Origin: Oceanobacter sp045430275
Lineage (GTDB): Bacteria; Pseudomonadota; Gammaproteobacteria; Pseudomonadales; Oceanobacteraceae
Assembly (NCBI GenBank): GCA_045430275.1
Contig: JAILXU010000010.1
Coordinates: 1-64,000 of the forward strand
Direction: 5' to 3'
DNA length: 64,000 bases
Shown here: piece after piece, positions 9,131 through 18,190 of the stretch
Layout of the letters: each line of letters begins with the position of its first letter
Position numbering within the stretch: position 1 is the stretch's first letter
Program-made: the position numbers and the translations under genes
Notes under the pieces: generated by a model
Databases searched by the model: none
Told to the model about the DNA's origin: nothing
Seen by the model: the letters and a program-made list of their open reading frames with translations, nothing else

Positions 9131-9766
9131 ATGCGCGGTCTTGACCGAGAGGAATACCCACCCGATACACTGCAGCGCTTGCTGCGGGGCGTCACGTTTT
9201 TCAAAGATTTGCTCAGTACCAATCCCGAGCAATTTGAACTGCTGATGTCGGTCACTCGCTTCACATCAGCGGATCAGGGTGAAGTCATCTTGCACAAGGG
9301 CGAGTCTGCAGAGGTGCTGTACTTCCTGCTCAAGGGCGAGCTGAGTGTGCTGCAATCCGATGTCAGTAACAACGCTCTGAACCTGATCACCGCCGGAGAA
9401 ATCCTCGGCGTCATGGCCATGGTTCTGAACAGTACCCGCTCAGCATCGCTGAAAGTGAACAGTCGCACCGCCTTACTGGCCGGTATCGACTACAGCCACT
9501 TTGATGATCTGCACGATCACAGCATGTTTTCACTGGACACCAAGCTGAGCTTCTTCCGCATGCTGAATGCCAACGTTCGCTGGAATCTGGAAAAGAATCG
9601 CTTCGCCAACCCAGATCACCCTCTGGTGGCCGAGCTGCGTAAAGTGCCGCTGATCACCAAACCCAGAGGAACGCAGGAAGAACTGCAGGCTCTGCATCAA
9701 CAGGCACATGCACTGGCACAACTGCTGTGCGACTGGAATGAAAGCGGTGCTATCGCGGAACGTTAA
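9131..9766 (+). CDS. Cyclic nucleotide-binding-domain protein without a recognisable effector domain
   Basis: Residues about 30-125 fit a Crp/Fnr-type cyclic nucleotide-binding beta-roll: RFTSADQGEVILHKGESAEVLY, then FLLKGELSV and AGEILGVMAMVLNSTRSASLKV. These cover the usual GE loop and the R-S-A phosphate-binding region (RSAS). The remaining ~85 residues are helical and charged, with no helix-turn-helix. The protein therefore looks like a sensor or adaptor rather than a transcription factor. An AGGA site precedes the ATG. The gene stands alone, divergent from rpe and convergent with the lipoprotein gene. Which nucleotide it binds, if any, cannot be read here. Confidence 0.72.
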   Translation: MRGLDREEYPPDTLQRLLRGVTFFKDLLSTNPEQFELLMSVTRFTSADQGEVILHKGESAEVLYFLLKGELSVLQSDVSNNALNLITAGEILGVMAMVLNSTRSASLKVNSRTALLAGIDYSHFDDLHDHSMFSLDTKLSFFRMLNANVRWNLEKNRFANPDHPLVAELRKVPLITKPRGTQEELQALHQQAHALAQLLCDWNESGAIAER

Positions 9767-9795
9767 TGTTCCAGTATCAACCGCCACTATTCAGG

Positions 9796-10431
9796 TCAGG
9801 GCAAGCGAAAGCGAATCTCCAGTTCTGCTCCGGTGACGGAATCCATCAGGGGCTTCTCCAGCCCTTGCTCGGATTCGTCCCAATGCAAACGCCCTGACCA
9901 CTCCACCGATTCTTTCTCATTCTCGGAAGACGCTAAAAACACCTGCAAAATCCCCTGATGTAACTGCAAGGACTGTCCTTCAGACCAATCCGACGCACTA
10001 TCCGCCACCCAATTATCATGAGGCAAGCTCCAGTCAATCACCGGCGTGGGGGCCAAATACTCAACATCGGTTGCCGGATAAGCACTGGAGATATTCCCCC
10101 CCGACACCGGAAGCGGGACGGATACAGGAGTTTCACCCAGATAAGGCGCGGTCTTCTCTTCAATCGGCAAAGACACCGCTCTGGAAGGCAGATTGGATGG
10201 CACGATAGCCGTCGTTGAAAGAGCCTCGACAGCCCGCGACACAGATTTTGGCGCTTCAACACTTTCAGTCGGTGGCACTGTAGTTTCGACCACAGGAGAC
10301 TGACGACTGCGAAGAATGGGGGCGTCAGAGTCAGAACAGCCACCCATCCCCCACAAACCAGCGCCTAGCAACACAACCACAGTACCGTTACGCACTCCGG
10401 TGTTTTTGCTCGCGGTCGCTATGATCCACAT
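9796..10431 (-). CDS. Small putative lipoprotein of unknown function
   Basis: I do not recognise the family. The 211-residue protein starts with a charged segment, a short hydrophobic run (VVVLLGAGLWGMGG) and a Cys at about residue 32, which approximates a lipobox. It then has a Ser/Thr/Pro/Val-rich low-complexity region (about 40-125) and a more ordered C-terminal part with several Trp and acidic residues (SLPHDNWVADSASDWSEGQS) ending in AELEIRFRLP. A GAGG ribosome site lies 8 bases before the ATG. The stop is 29 bp from that of the convergent cyclic-nucleotide-binding gene. Confidence 0.55.
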   Translation of the reverse strand: MWIIATASKNTGVRNGTVVVLLGAGLWGMGGCSDSDAPILRSRQSPVVETTVPPTESVEAPKSVSRAVEALSTTAIVPSNLPSRAVSLPIEEKTAPYLGETPVSVPLPVSGGNISSAYPATDVEYLAPTPVIDWSLPHDNWVADSASDWSEGQSLQLHQGILQVFLASSENEKESVEWSGRLHWDESEQGLEKPLMDSVTGAELEIRFRLP

Positions 10432-10540
10432 AATGCTACCTCAACCATTTACCCCTTCCCGATTATGACGTTTTGTAGAGAAACAGAACACCCACCAAAG
10501 TTCCGCTATTCAGGCACCAACTTCCACCTTCGGGGCAATA

Positions 10541-10570
10541 GCCGCTGGTTTTTTTTTGCAAAATACTATA
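10541..10570 (+). promoter_or_regulatory. Possible nhaD promoter with a T9 run in the spacer
   Basis: A TACTAT -10-like hexamer lies at 10564-10569, about 52 bp before the nhaD ATG. A run of nine T (10549-10557) occupies the position of the -35/-10 spacer. No good -35 box is visible, so the assignment is weak. The run also follows a GC-rich segment and could be part of an attenuator. Confidence 0.3.
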
Positions 10571-10621
10571 GGGATCTGGCCACCGGCTGTCGCAGCCACT
10601 CCAACAACCCCAAGGATTACT

Positions 10622-11869
10622 ATGGAACATCTGCTTGATATCACCCTGATTATCCTGGCCCTTCTGGGACTTGCCTCCGTCGTTCTGGAAGAAGTCATTC
10701 ACGTCAACAAGGCACAGTCTGTGCTATTTTTCGGCTGCCTTTCCTGGGTACTGCTGTTTATCTATTCAGACCCGAACACACACGATGTCGCTACGGGTTT
10801 ACAAGAAAATATCGGTGAGATTGCCGGGTTATGGCTGTTTTTACTGGCCGCAATGACGTTCGTGGTCTATTTGAACAAAAAAGGGATGATTGAAAGCCTG
10901 ATTTATCGCTTGCTGCCCAGCCGCATGAGCGAACGCCAGTTGCTGTTCCTGACTGGTGGTTTTGCGTTTGTTTTCTCCTCTTTGGCCGATAACATCACCG
11001 CCACCCTGATTTCCATCGCCCTGATCCTGTCGCTCAACCTGTCGACGCGCAAAACCCTGCGTTTTGCCACCCTGGTGGTGTTTGCCGTGAACTCTGGCGG
11101 TGTTGCCATGATTACCGGCGACGTCACCACCCTGATGATCTTCCTGGCTGAAAAAGTCAGCATCACCCATTTGCTGATGTTGTCCTTGCCATCGGCTCTG
11201 GCCGTAGCAGCCCTGGCCCTGATGTTGTCGCGACCATTGACAGAAACCATCGTAATCGAAGGCACTCGCCAGCCCACACAAACCGTTGATCTGGCGATTG
11301 CAGCGGTCTTCTTGCTGACGATCATCAGCACCATTTTTGGCAATGTGATGTTTGGTATTCCTCCCGTTCTGAGCTTTTTGACCGGTTTGTCCGTGATGTT
11401 TCTGCTGGCCCGAGCATTCGGGGAAGACACTGAAAATCACCCGATTCTGAATTACATCCGCCACATCGAGTTCGACACCCTGATGTTCTTCCTCGGCATT
11501 CTGCTGCTGGTTGGCGCACTGAAGGAAATTCATGCACTCGATACCTTCGTCCACATGTACGACCTGTTGCCCGCCTGGTTCGCCAACTACCTGATGGGTT
11601 TGCTGTCCGCGCTGATTGATAACGTGCCTCTGACCGCCGCCTTGCTGAAAGCCGACGTCACCATGTCGCTGGCCGAATGGCTGTCGCTGACTTACGCCGT
11701 GGGTGTGGGAGGTTCACTGCTGATCATTGGTTCAGCGGCCGGTATTGTTGCCATGAGCAAGATCACCGAGCTGACGTTTGGCAGCTATTTGCGCTACATC
11801 ATTCCCCTGCTGATCGCCTACAGCCTGGGCTATGGCGCTGTCTTGTTACTGGGAACGGTAATCAGTTAA
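10622..11869 (+). CDS. nhaD: Na+/H+ antiporter, NhaD family
   Basis: NhaD exports sodium (and lithium) in exchange for protons and is common in marine and alkaliphilic bacteria. The ATG at 10622 follows AAGGA and gives 415 residues; the frame is open upstream to 10556, without family similarity. About twelve membrane segments are visible. Conserved IT-superfamily features include FVFSSLADNITATLISIAL, VNSGGVAMITGDVTTLMIF, SALIDNVPLTAALLKAD and the glycine-rich AVGVGGSLLIIGSAAG near the C-terminus. The last 4 bp overlap the convergent tilS gene. With oadGAB this suggests attention to the sodium gradient. Confidence 0.92.
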   Translation: MEHLLDITLIILALLGLASVVLEEVIHVNKAQSVLFFGCLSWVLLFIYSDPNTHDVATGLQENIGEIAGLWLFLLAAMTFVVYLNKKGMIESLIYRLLPSRMSERQLLFLTGGFAFVFSSLADNITATLISIALILSLNLSTRKTLRFATLVVFAVNSGGVAMITGDVTTLMIFLAEKVSITHLLMLSLPSALAVAALALMLSRPLTETIVIEGTRQPTQTVDLAIAAVFLLTIISTIFGNVMFGIPPVLSFLTGLSVMFLLARAFGEDTENHPILNYIRHIEFDTLMFFLGILLLVGALKEIHALDTFVHMYDLLPAWFANYLMGLLSALIDNVPLTAALLKADVTMSLAEWLSLTYAVGVGGSLLIIGSAAGIVAMSKITELTFGSYLRYIIPLLIAYSLGYGAVLLLGTVIS

Positions 11870-13164
11870 GCAGCATTGCGAGCATCCACAGCCACCTGTG
11901 GAATGGCTCGCAACGTTTGTTGTTGCAGCAGTAACGGCCAGAGAGGGCGCAACCAGGGAGGAATGCCCGCCTCTTGCCACAAGGCCTTGAGGCGCTTACC
12001 AGGTCGACCGGCAGGCGTCAGTGTCATGCGAGCACACTCCGGTGACTGATCCAGACACGTCACCAGATACTCACCCTCCACAATGCCATCCAGCGACCAG
12101 TGTTGTCCGAGCCAGTTCAACCCGGAAGCTGACGACAGCGACAGGGGCTCAGGTTGCGGCACCTCTGACTGATCAGGCACACACACCACCAGCCAGTCGC
12201 GGTAACGCCGAATCACCTCGGTGCCCAATCTGAGTGACGGCATTGCATCGGCAGCGGTATGAATCACCCCGTGAAACAATTGCTGCAATTGTCGAAGGCT
12301 TGGAGCCTGAACGCCTTGAGACAACAGCCAACTCCGCAGCAGACTGTTTTGCAGCACAGTCGGTTGTTGCAACAACGCCGTGATCGACAGGCGGTCAGGC
12401 GTCGCCAATGGCCACTCACAGGGCCGCACGCATTGTGTCAGCAGAGGCTGCAACAGATACGACAACGCATCGGCATCCGAACGCAACGCCTCGGTGCTTG
12501 CCAGCATTGCATTCAGGCGTCCGGGAAAGCGCTGTTCGATGCGCGGCAGAACATCTTGCCGCCACCAGTTGCGTTCAAAACGGGTGTCCTGATTCGATTC
12601 GTCTTCGATCCAGTCCAGTCCATGAAACGCAGCGTAATTCGCCAACTCCTGACGTCGTAATGACAAAAAAGGCCGCTGAATCAGCACGTCAGAATCGTGT
12701 GATAGTGGACGTGAAAGCGGGATTCCGGTCAGGCCAGCCAGACCACTGCCTCGGGTCATCCGCATCAGGCGGGTTTCCAGTTGGTCATCGCCATGATGCC
12801 CTTGCAACAGCACATCACCCGGTTCACACACCGCGCCAAACACCTGATATCGGGCTTGTCGGGCGGCTTGCTCCAGACTGCCTGTGGCGGTTGCCACCGC
12901 AACCCGATGAACCTCCAGCGGCACTTGCCACTCCTGGCATTGTTGCTGGCAGAAGTTAGCCCAACCATCCGCTTGTGGCGACAAACCGTGATGCACATGC
13001 ACGGCCAACATGCTCAGTTCGGGTCGATGCCGTTGTAGCCAGCGCTTTGCGGCGTGCAGCAAGACCGACGAGTCCATACCACCACTGAATGCCACCACCA
13101 GACGCTGCATCGGTGCATCCGCCAGAACCTGATACACGACCTGATCGAGTGTGTGATCAGCCAA
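11866..13164 (-). CDS. tilS: tRNA(Ile)-lysidine synthase
   Basis: TilS attaches lysine to C34 of the CAU anticodon of a minor tRNA-Ile so that it reads AUA. The N-type ATP pyrophosphatase P-loop is VVAFSGGMDSSVLLHA (SGGMDS at 29-34). It is followed by LAVHVHHGLSPQADGW, VQ-like substrate residues and GHHGDDQLETRLMRMTRGSGLAGL, all typical. The C-terminal region with RPGKRLKALWQEAGIPPWLR is the TilS tRNA-binding C-domain. It overlaps dnaE by 8 bp and is probably co-transcribed with it. In many relatives accA lies between dnaE and tilS; here it does not. Confidence 0.94.
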   Translation of the reverse strand: MADHTLDQVVYQVLADAPMQRLVVAFSGGMDSSVLLHAAKRWLQRHRPELSMLAVHVHHGLSPQADGWANFCQQQCQEWQVPLEVHRVAVATATGSLEQAARQARYQVFGAVCEPGDVLLQGHHGDDQLETRLMRMTRGSGLAGLTGIPLSRPLSHDSDVLIQRPFLSLRRQELANYAAFHGLDWIEDESNQDTRFERNWWRQDVLPRIEQRFPGRLNAMLASTEALRSDADALSYLLQPLLTQCVRPCEWPLATPDRLSITALLQQPTVLQNSLLRSWLLSQGVQAPSLRQLQQLFHGVIHTAADAMPSLRLGTEVIRRYRDWLVVCVPDQSEVPQPEPLSLSSASGLNWLGQHWSLDGIVEGEYLVTCLDQSPECARMTLTPAGRPGKRLKALWQEAGIPPWLRPLWPLLLQQQTLRAIPQVAVDARNAA

Positions 13165-16100
13165 AGTTCAATGCCACCGCCTGTTCACCGTATTCGTAGC
13201 GCAATTCCTGCAACTGCTCATCGGTTGGATTCACTCGCCACTCGTCGCCCAAACGAATATCACAGCGTGCGTTCTCGTTGCGATATTGCAGCACCACCGG
13301 ACAACCGTCTTCCAATGGCTGCAACAGTTGCATCAAGCGCTGAATAAAGGCATCCGGGTTCGCCGGTTCAGATACCTGAATGTTCAGGGCACTGGCAAAC
13401 GACAGCCGCGCCTGACTGATTTCCATCGCCTTGCGGCCAATCGCTTTCAGGCCACCAGAATAAGAGTCATGGCTGATCTGGGCTTCAACCACCAGCACCT
13501 TGTCCTTGGCCACCACCTCGCGTACCTGCTCATACACATCCGAGAACAGCGATACTTCCATCCGCCCTGAACGATCATCCAGCGTGACAAAACACATGTT
13601 GTCGCCGCGCTTGTTTTTCATCACTCGCATATCCACCACCAGACCAGCGAGCTTTTGCGGCTTCTTGCTGTCTTGCAGGTTCACCAGTCGCGTTGGAGCG
13701 AACTGGCGCGCTTCCACTTCGTACTCATCGAACGGGTGGCCGGTTACAAACAAGCCCAGCGTGTCTTTCTCACCCTGCAGGCGCTCTTTTAACGACCAAT
13801 TGCGCTGGGAACGATGACGCTCGTAAGGATCGGCATCCACCGCCTCTTCGGCCATGACTTCACCAAACAAATCCACCATACCGGCGGCTTCATTGGCGGC
13901 GGTCTGACCGGCGCTCTTGATTGCATCCTCAATACTGGCCATCAAGACCGCACGGGGCGCGGATACGGGAAGGTTGTCAAAAGCTCCACATCGCACCAGC
14001 GCTTCCATCACCCGTTTGTTGAGTTTCTTGCCATCCACACGCTGACAAAAATCAAACAGATCCTGAAACGGCTCACCCTCGGAGCGAGCTTCAATGATGG
14101 CTTCAATCGGCCCTTCACCCACGCCTTTAACCGCACCCAAACCGTAGACGATGGCGTTGTCACGATTGACCGTGAACTGGAAAATGGACTGATTCACATC
14201 CGGCAAGATCAGCTCGATTTCCATTTCCCGACATTCTTCAATAAAGATCACCACTTTGTCGGTGTTCTGCATATCGGAGGTCAGTACCGCCGCCATAAAC
14301 GGCGCTGGATAATGCGTTTTTAGCCACAGAGTCTGATACGACACCACGGCATACGCAGCCGAGTGAGACTTGTTGAATCCGTAACCGGCAAACTTTTCCA
14401 CCAGATCGAAGATTTTCATTGCCAGATCAGGATCAACGCCTTCATCCACGGCACCGGTGCGGAAAAACTCACGCTGCTTGGCCATTTCTTCCGGCTTTTT
14501 CTTACCCATCGCCCGCCGCAACATGTCGGCACCACCCAGGGTGTAACCGGCCAGCGCCTGAGCAATCTGCATCACCTGTTCCTGGTACACAATGACGCCG
14601 TAGGTCGGTTCCAGAATCTCCTTCAGATTCTCGTGCTGGAAATCCGGGTGCGGGTACGCCACTTCGGCGCGACCGTGTTTCCGGTTGATGAAATCATCCA
14701 CCATGCCCGATTCCAGTGGCCCCGGACGAAACAGTGCCACCAGTGCAATCATGTCTTCGATGTCATCCGGCTGCAGGCGTCGGATCAGGTCTTTCATACC
14801 CCGCGATTCCAACTGGAATACAGCGGTGGTGCGGGCTTCTTTCAAGAGCTTGTAGGAATCGGAATCATCCAGAGGTATCTGGTTGATGTCGATATCATCT
14901 TGCCCTTCCTCACGTCGGCGGGCATTGATCATCTTCAGTGCCCAGTCGATGATGGTCAGGGTACGCAACCCCAGAAAGTCGAACTTCACCAGTCCGGCTT
15001 CTTCCACATCGTTTTTGTCGAACTGAGTCACCAGACCAGCCCCACCCGGCTCACAGGCCGTCGGCGCAAAGTCGGTCAGCTTGGTCGGCGCAATCACCAC
15101 CCCCCCGGCGTGCTTGCCGGTTTGACGTGCCAGGCCTTCCAGCTTGAGCGCCATCTCCCAGATTTCCTGGGCCTCTTCATCCTCTTCCAGGAACTCTTTC
15201 AGCGGCTCTTCCACAGCAACCGCTTTTTCCAGTGTCATTCCGGGATCACCCGGAATCAGCTTCGAGAGCCGATCAGCCAGGCCGAACGGTTTGCCTTGGG
15301 CTCGGGCAACGTCCCGCACCACCGCACGCGCCGCCATGGTGCCGAAGGTCACAATCTGGGAAACCGCCTGACGGCCGTAGGTATCGGCCACGTAAGCGAT
15401 CACTTTTTCTCGATCTTCCATACAGAAGTCGATGTCGAAATCGGGCATGGAGACCCGTTCCGGGTTCAGAAATCGCTCAAACAGCAGATCGTATTCCAAT
15501 GGATCAAGATCGGTAATTTGCTGCGCATAGGCCACCAGCGACCCGGCACCGGAACCCCGTCCCGGCCCGACTGGAATGTCGTGATCCTTGGCCCACTGGA
15601 TAAAGTCCATCACAATCAGGAAGTAGCCAGGGAATCCCATCTGAATGATGATATCGAGCTCGAACTTGAGGCGGTCATCGTAGGGTTTGCGCTTTTCGGC
15701 GTACTCCGGTGAGTCTTTCGGCACATCGGCCAGAATCACATCCAGCCGGTCGTTCAGGCCGACTTCTGAAATTTTGCGGAAGAAGTCATCTTCGTCCATA
15801 TCGTCCGGCAGCGGGAAGTCCGGCAGAAAGTATTTGCCCAGCAGCACTTCAACCGAGCAACGGCGAGCCACTTCCACGGTGTTTTCGAGGGCCGATGGCA
15901 CATCCCGGAACAACTCGGCCATTTCGGACGGTGAACGCAGATATTGCTGTTCGCTGTACTCACGCGGACGGCGGCTGTCTTCCAGCGCGTACCCCTGACC
16001 GATGGACACCCGCGTTTCATGCGCCTCAAAGTCATCCTCCTGCAGAAAACGCACATCGTTGGTGGCCACCACAGGCACACCGCAAGAAGACGCCAGCGGC

Positions 16101-16657
16101 AAGGATGCCTTGATGATCGCCTCATCCCCCGGACGCCCGGTGCGTTGCAGCTCCAGATAAAAACGGTCACCAAAGACTGCTTGATAGTCGCGCAACAGAC
16201 TTTCTGCCGCATCCAGTTTGCCCTTGAGAATGCGCTGACCAATGTCACCATCGCGGGCGCCGGAGAGCACAATCAGGCCGTCGTGCTGGGCAAACAACCA
16301 CGACTTTTTGATCAGTGCCTTGTCATGGTGCTGATTCTCCAGAAAGCCCTGGGAAATCAGCTCACGTAAATTGAGGTATCCCTGCTGGGTTTGACACAGT
16401 AGGGTCAGCCGAAAAGGCTCATGAACATCTTCCGGGTTTTCCAGCCAGATGTCCGCGCCCAGAATGGGTTTGACACCGGCACCCAGGCAGCCTTTATAAA
16501 ACTTCACCAGAGCAAACATATTGGTCTGGTCGGTCAACGCCACGGCAGGCATGTCCAGCTCTGCGACTTTGCCAATCAGCTTTTTTACCCGAACAGTACT
16601 GTCGTACAGGGAAAATTCGGAATGAACCCGGAGGTGGACAAACGAGGCTGATGACAT
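13157..16657 (-). CDS. dnaE: DNA polymerase III alpha subunit
   Basis: This is the replicative polymerase subunit. The ATG at 16657 gives 1166 residues, close to E. coli DnaE (1160); the frame extends to 16738 without similarity. The PHP domain starts at FVHLRVHSEFSLYDS. The polymerase active site includes GPGRGSGAGSLVAY and the two catalytic Asp residues in PDFDIDFCMEDR. KHAGGVVIAP and FNKSHSAAYAVVSYQTLWLK follow. The OB fold shows LAGLVVDMRVMKNKRGDNM. The C-terminus carries the tau-binding tail. It is followed by overlapping tilS and preceded, 49 bp away, by the cytochrome c peroxidase gene. Confidence 0.97.
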   Translation of the reverse strand: MSSASFVHLRVHSEFSLYDSTVRVKKLIGKVAELDMPAVALTDQTNMFALVKFYKGCLGAGVKPILGADIWLENPEDVHEPFRLTLLCQTQQGYLNLRELISQGFLENQHHDKALIKKSWLFAQHDGLIVLSGARDGDIGQRILKGKLDAAESLLRDYQAVFGDRFYLELQRTGRPGDEAIIKASLPLASSCGVPVVATNDVRFLQEDDFEAHETRVSIGQGYALEDSRRPREYSEQQYLRSPSEMAELFRDVPSALENTVEVARRCSVEVLLGKYFLPDFPLPDDMDEDDFFRKISEVGLNDRLDVILADVPKDSPEYAEKRKPYDDRLKFELDIIIQMGFPGYFLIVMDFIQWAKDHDIPVGPGRGSGAGSLVAYAQQITDLDPLEYDLLFERFLNPERVSMPDFDIDFCMEDREKVIAYVADTYGRQAVSQIVTFGTMAARAVVRDVARAQGKPFGLADRLSKLIPGDPGMTLEKAVAVEEPLKEFLEEDEEAQEIWEMALKLEGLARQTGKHAGGVVIAPTKLTDFAPTACEPGGAGLVTQFDKNDVEEAGLVKFDFLGLRTLTIIDWALKMINARRREEGQDDIDINQIPLDDSDSYKLLKEARTTAVFQLESRGMKDLIRRLQPDDIEDMIALVALFRPGPLESGMVDDFINRKHGRAEVAYPHPDFQHENLKEILEPTYGVIVYQEQVMQIAQALAGYTLGGADMLRRAMGKKKPEEMAKQREFFRTGAVDEGVDPDLAMKIFDLVEKFAGYGFNKSHSAAYAVVSYQTLWLKTHYPAPFMAAVLTSDMQNTDKVVIFIEECREMEIELILPDVNQSIFQFTVNRDNAIVYGLGAVKGVGEGPIEAIIEARSEGEPFQDLFDFCQRVDGKKLNKRVMEALVRCGAFDNLPVSAPRAVLMASIEDAIKSAGQTAANEAAGMVDLFGEVMAEEAVDADPYERHRSQRNWSLKERLQGEKDTLGLFVTGHPFDEYEVEARQFAPTRLVNLQDSKKPQKLAGLVVDMRVMKNKRGDNMCFVTLDDRSGRMEVSLFSDVYEQVREVVAKDKVLVVEAQISHDSYSGGLKAIGRKAMEISQARLSFASALNIQVSEPANPDAFIQRLMQLLQPLEDGCPVVLQYRNENARCDIRLGDEWRVNPTDEQLQELRYEYGEQAVALNFG

Positions 16658-16706
16658 GCGGCAATCCGTCAAGTGATAGGGCTGGAAAACAAGCCGCCAG
16701 TGTACC

Positions 16707-17990
16707 TCAGAAGTCCATGCTGGAGGTCGGTTCACCACTCAGGGCCTGTAGAAAAGCAACGATTGACTGAATATCGTCCTCGCTCAATTGTCGGGGCTGT
16801 ATCGTCGCCAGGGTATTGGCCTGTGGCGACCAGACGTACGCGTTGCCTTGAGCCTGAGCTGCATCATCCACACCTTCAATGCGATACCCCAATTGCGCAC
16901 TGGCCATGATCCTGACTGCTTCAGCCAACTCCGTTACCGAACCGTTATGAAAATACGGCGCGGTATCCGCCACATTACGCAACGAAGGAATGCGCCACAC
17001 CCCTTTGCGACTGCCCGCCGGAGCCTTGCCAACGTCATCCGTCAGGCGATATTGCTGCTCAAACGGCGTGTCCAGCGCCGGGAAAATACGCCAGGGCGTA
17101 TTATGAGCCAGCACGCCCGCACCACTGAAATTGGGGCCAGAGTGACAATTCACGCAGCCCAGCTCCTCAAACAGAGCCATGCCGTGTAATTGCTGTCGAG
17201 ATAACGCACTGGCATCACCTCGAACGTAGCGATCATAGGGGCTGTCCGGCGTAATCAGAGTACGTTCATAGGCCGCAATGGCGTCCAGAATGCGTTCAAT
17301 AGTGATCACAGAATCTGTCTTTTTCTCTTCAGCAAACGCTTGCTGAAAAGCAGCCTGATACAACACCTGTTCTTGCACACGTTCAACCACAGCATCAGCA
17401 GACGGCATCGCCATTTCAATCGGATTCAGTAATGGCCCCAGAGCCTGTTCTTCCAGCGAAGCCGCCCGGCCATCCCAGAACAGCCAGCGCTGAAAGGCTG
17501 TATTCCAGACCGTCGGGCTGTTTCTCGGGCCGCTCTGATTCCCCACGCCCACGGCAGTGGCTCGCCCGTCGGCACCGGCAAAGCGGTCATTGTCGTGACA
17601 GGAAGCGCAGGAAAGGCTGCGATCCAGCGATAAATTGGCATCAAAAAACAGCCGTTTTCCCAACTGGGCTTTTGCAGGTGTCCAGGGGTTCGAAATTGGG
17701 TTTGGAGCCGTTATTGGCAAGGCCTGCCATTGATAGCGCGGAGCCATGCGGGGCGTCGTGGCATCGCTGGCACCCGGCGTCGCAGGCAAGGCCGGTTGTA
17801 ACCCGGTGCTGGCTTCGGTTGAACGCCCGAGCCATTGCAGCAGTGGCTGTAGTTGCTCGCCTTCAATCAGGGTCGCAGCCGCCAGTTTTACTAAAAACAT
17901 CAGCACAGTGAACAGCACCCCGGCGGCCAATACCCGGCGAAATGGATTGCCAAAGGTAGATACGGGCACCTTCGATTCGGATAACGACAT
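16707..17990 (-). CDS. Di-heme cytochrome c peroxidase (CcpA/MauG family), membrane-anchored
   Basis: Proteins of this family reduce periplasmic hydrogen peroxide with electrons from small cytochromes. Two heme c motifs are present, CASCH (about residue 130) and CVNCH (about 277). RNSPTVWNTAFQRWLFWDGR and RIPSLRNVADTAPYFHNGSV match the family; YFHNG includes the His/Tyr region near the second heme. An uncleaved N-terminal membrane segment (about 19-40) and a Pro/Ala-rich linker precede the catalytic part. At 427 residues it is about 80 longer than the soluble peroxidases because of this anchor. A MauG-like oxidase role cannot be excluded. It is divergent from the exported hydrolase gene. Confidence 0.88.
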   Translation of the reverse strand: MSLSESKVPVSTFGNPFRRVLAAGVLFTVLMFLVKLAAATLIEGEQLQPLLQWLGRSTEASTGLQPALPATPGASDATTPRMAPRYQWQALPITAPNPISNPWTPAKAQLGKRLFFDANLSLDRSLSCASCHDNDRFAGADGRATAVGVGNQSGPRNSPTVWNTAFQRWLFWDGRAASLEEQALGPLLNPIEMAMPSADAVVERVQEQVLYQAAFQQAFAEEKKTDSVITIERILDAIAAYERTLITPDSPYDRYVRGDASALSRQQLHGMALFEELGCVNCHSGPNFSGAGVLAHNTPWRIFPALDTPFEQQYRLTDDVGKAPAGSRKGVWRIPSLRNVADTAPYFHNGSVTELAEAVRIMASAQLGYRIEGVDDAAQAQGNAYVWSPQANTLATIQPRQLSEDDIQSIVAFLQALSGEPTSSMDF

Positions 17991-18053
17991 GTATCACTCT
18001 TTGCATCGACTTATCGGAACTCACTACCTTAACCAGCGTCATTCCGAAGCTAT

Positions 18054-18114
18054 GTAACCAAAGTTACGCAGCTGTTTTTTGCCAAAGAAAATAGCTTGTG
18101 TAGCTTTTGCTACA
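18054..18114. promoter_or_regulatory. Two dyad symmetries in the divergent ccp/isochorismatase promoter region
   Basis: The 200-bp gap between the two divergent genes holds two short perfect inverted repeats: GTAAC at 18054-18058 with GTTAC at 18063-18067, and TGTAGC at 18099-18104 with GCTACA at 18109-18114. Both have 4-nt centres and could be operators or small hairpins. No regulator gene is adjacent. Confidence 0.35.
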
Positions 18115-18190
18115 GAAGCCCGAACCGCTCTGGGCCAGCATGTCGCCAGCTGATCAACATCAGCGCTATTCATTCACTGGAGACATAGCC

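Noticed and set aside
10841..11554. 237-codon minus-strand frame inside nhaD
   Set aside because: It is the antisense of a membrane protein gene, and its extremely Gln/His-rich product is a composition artefact.
14363..15712. 449-codon open frame on the plus strand inside dnaE
   Set aside because: It is antisense to a strongly conserved gene, has no ribosome site, and its His/Gln/Arg-rich product is typical of the shadow of a GC-rich gene.
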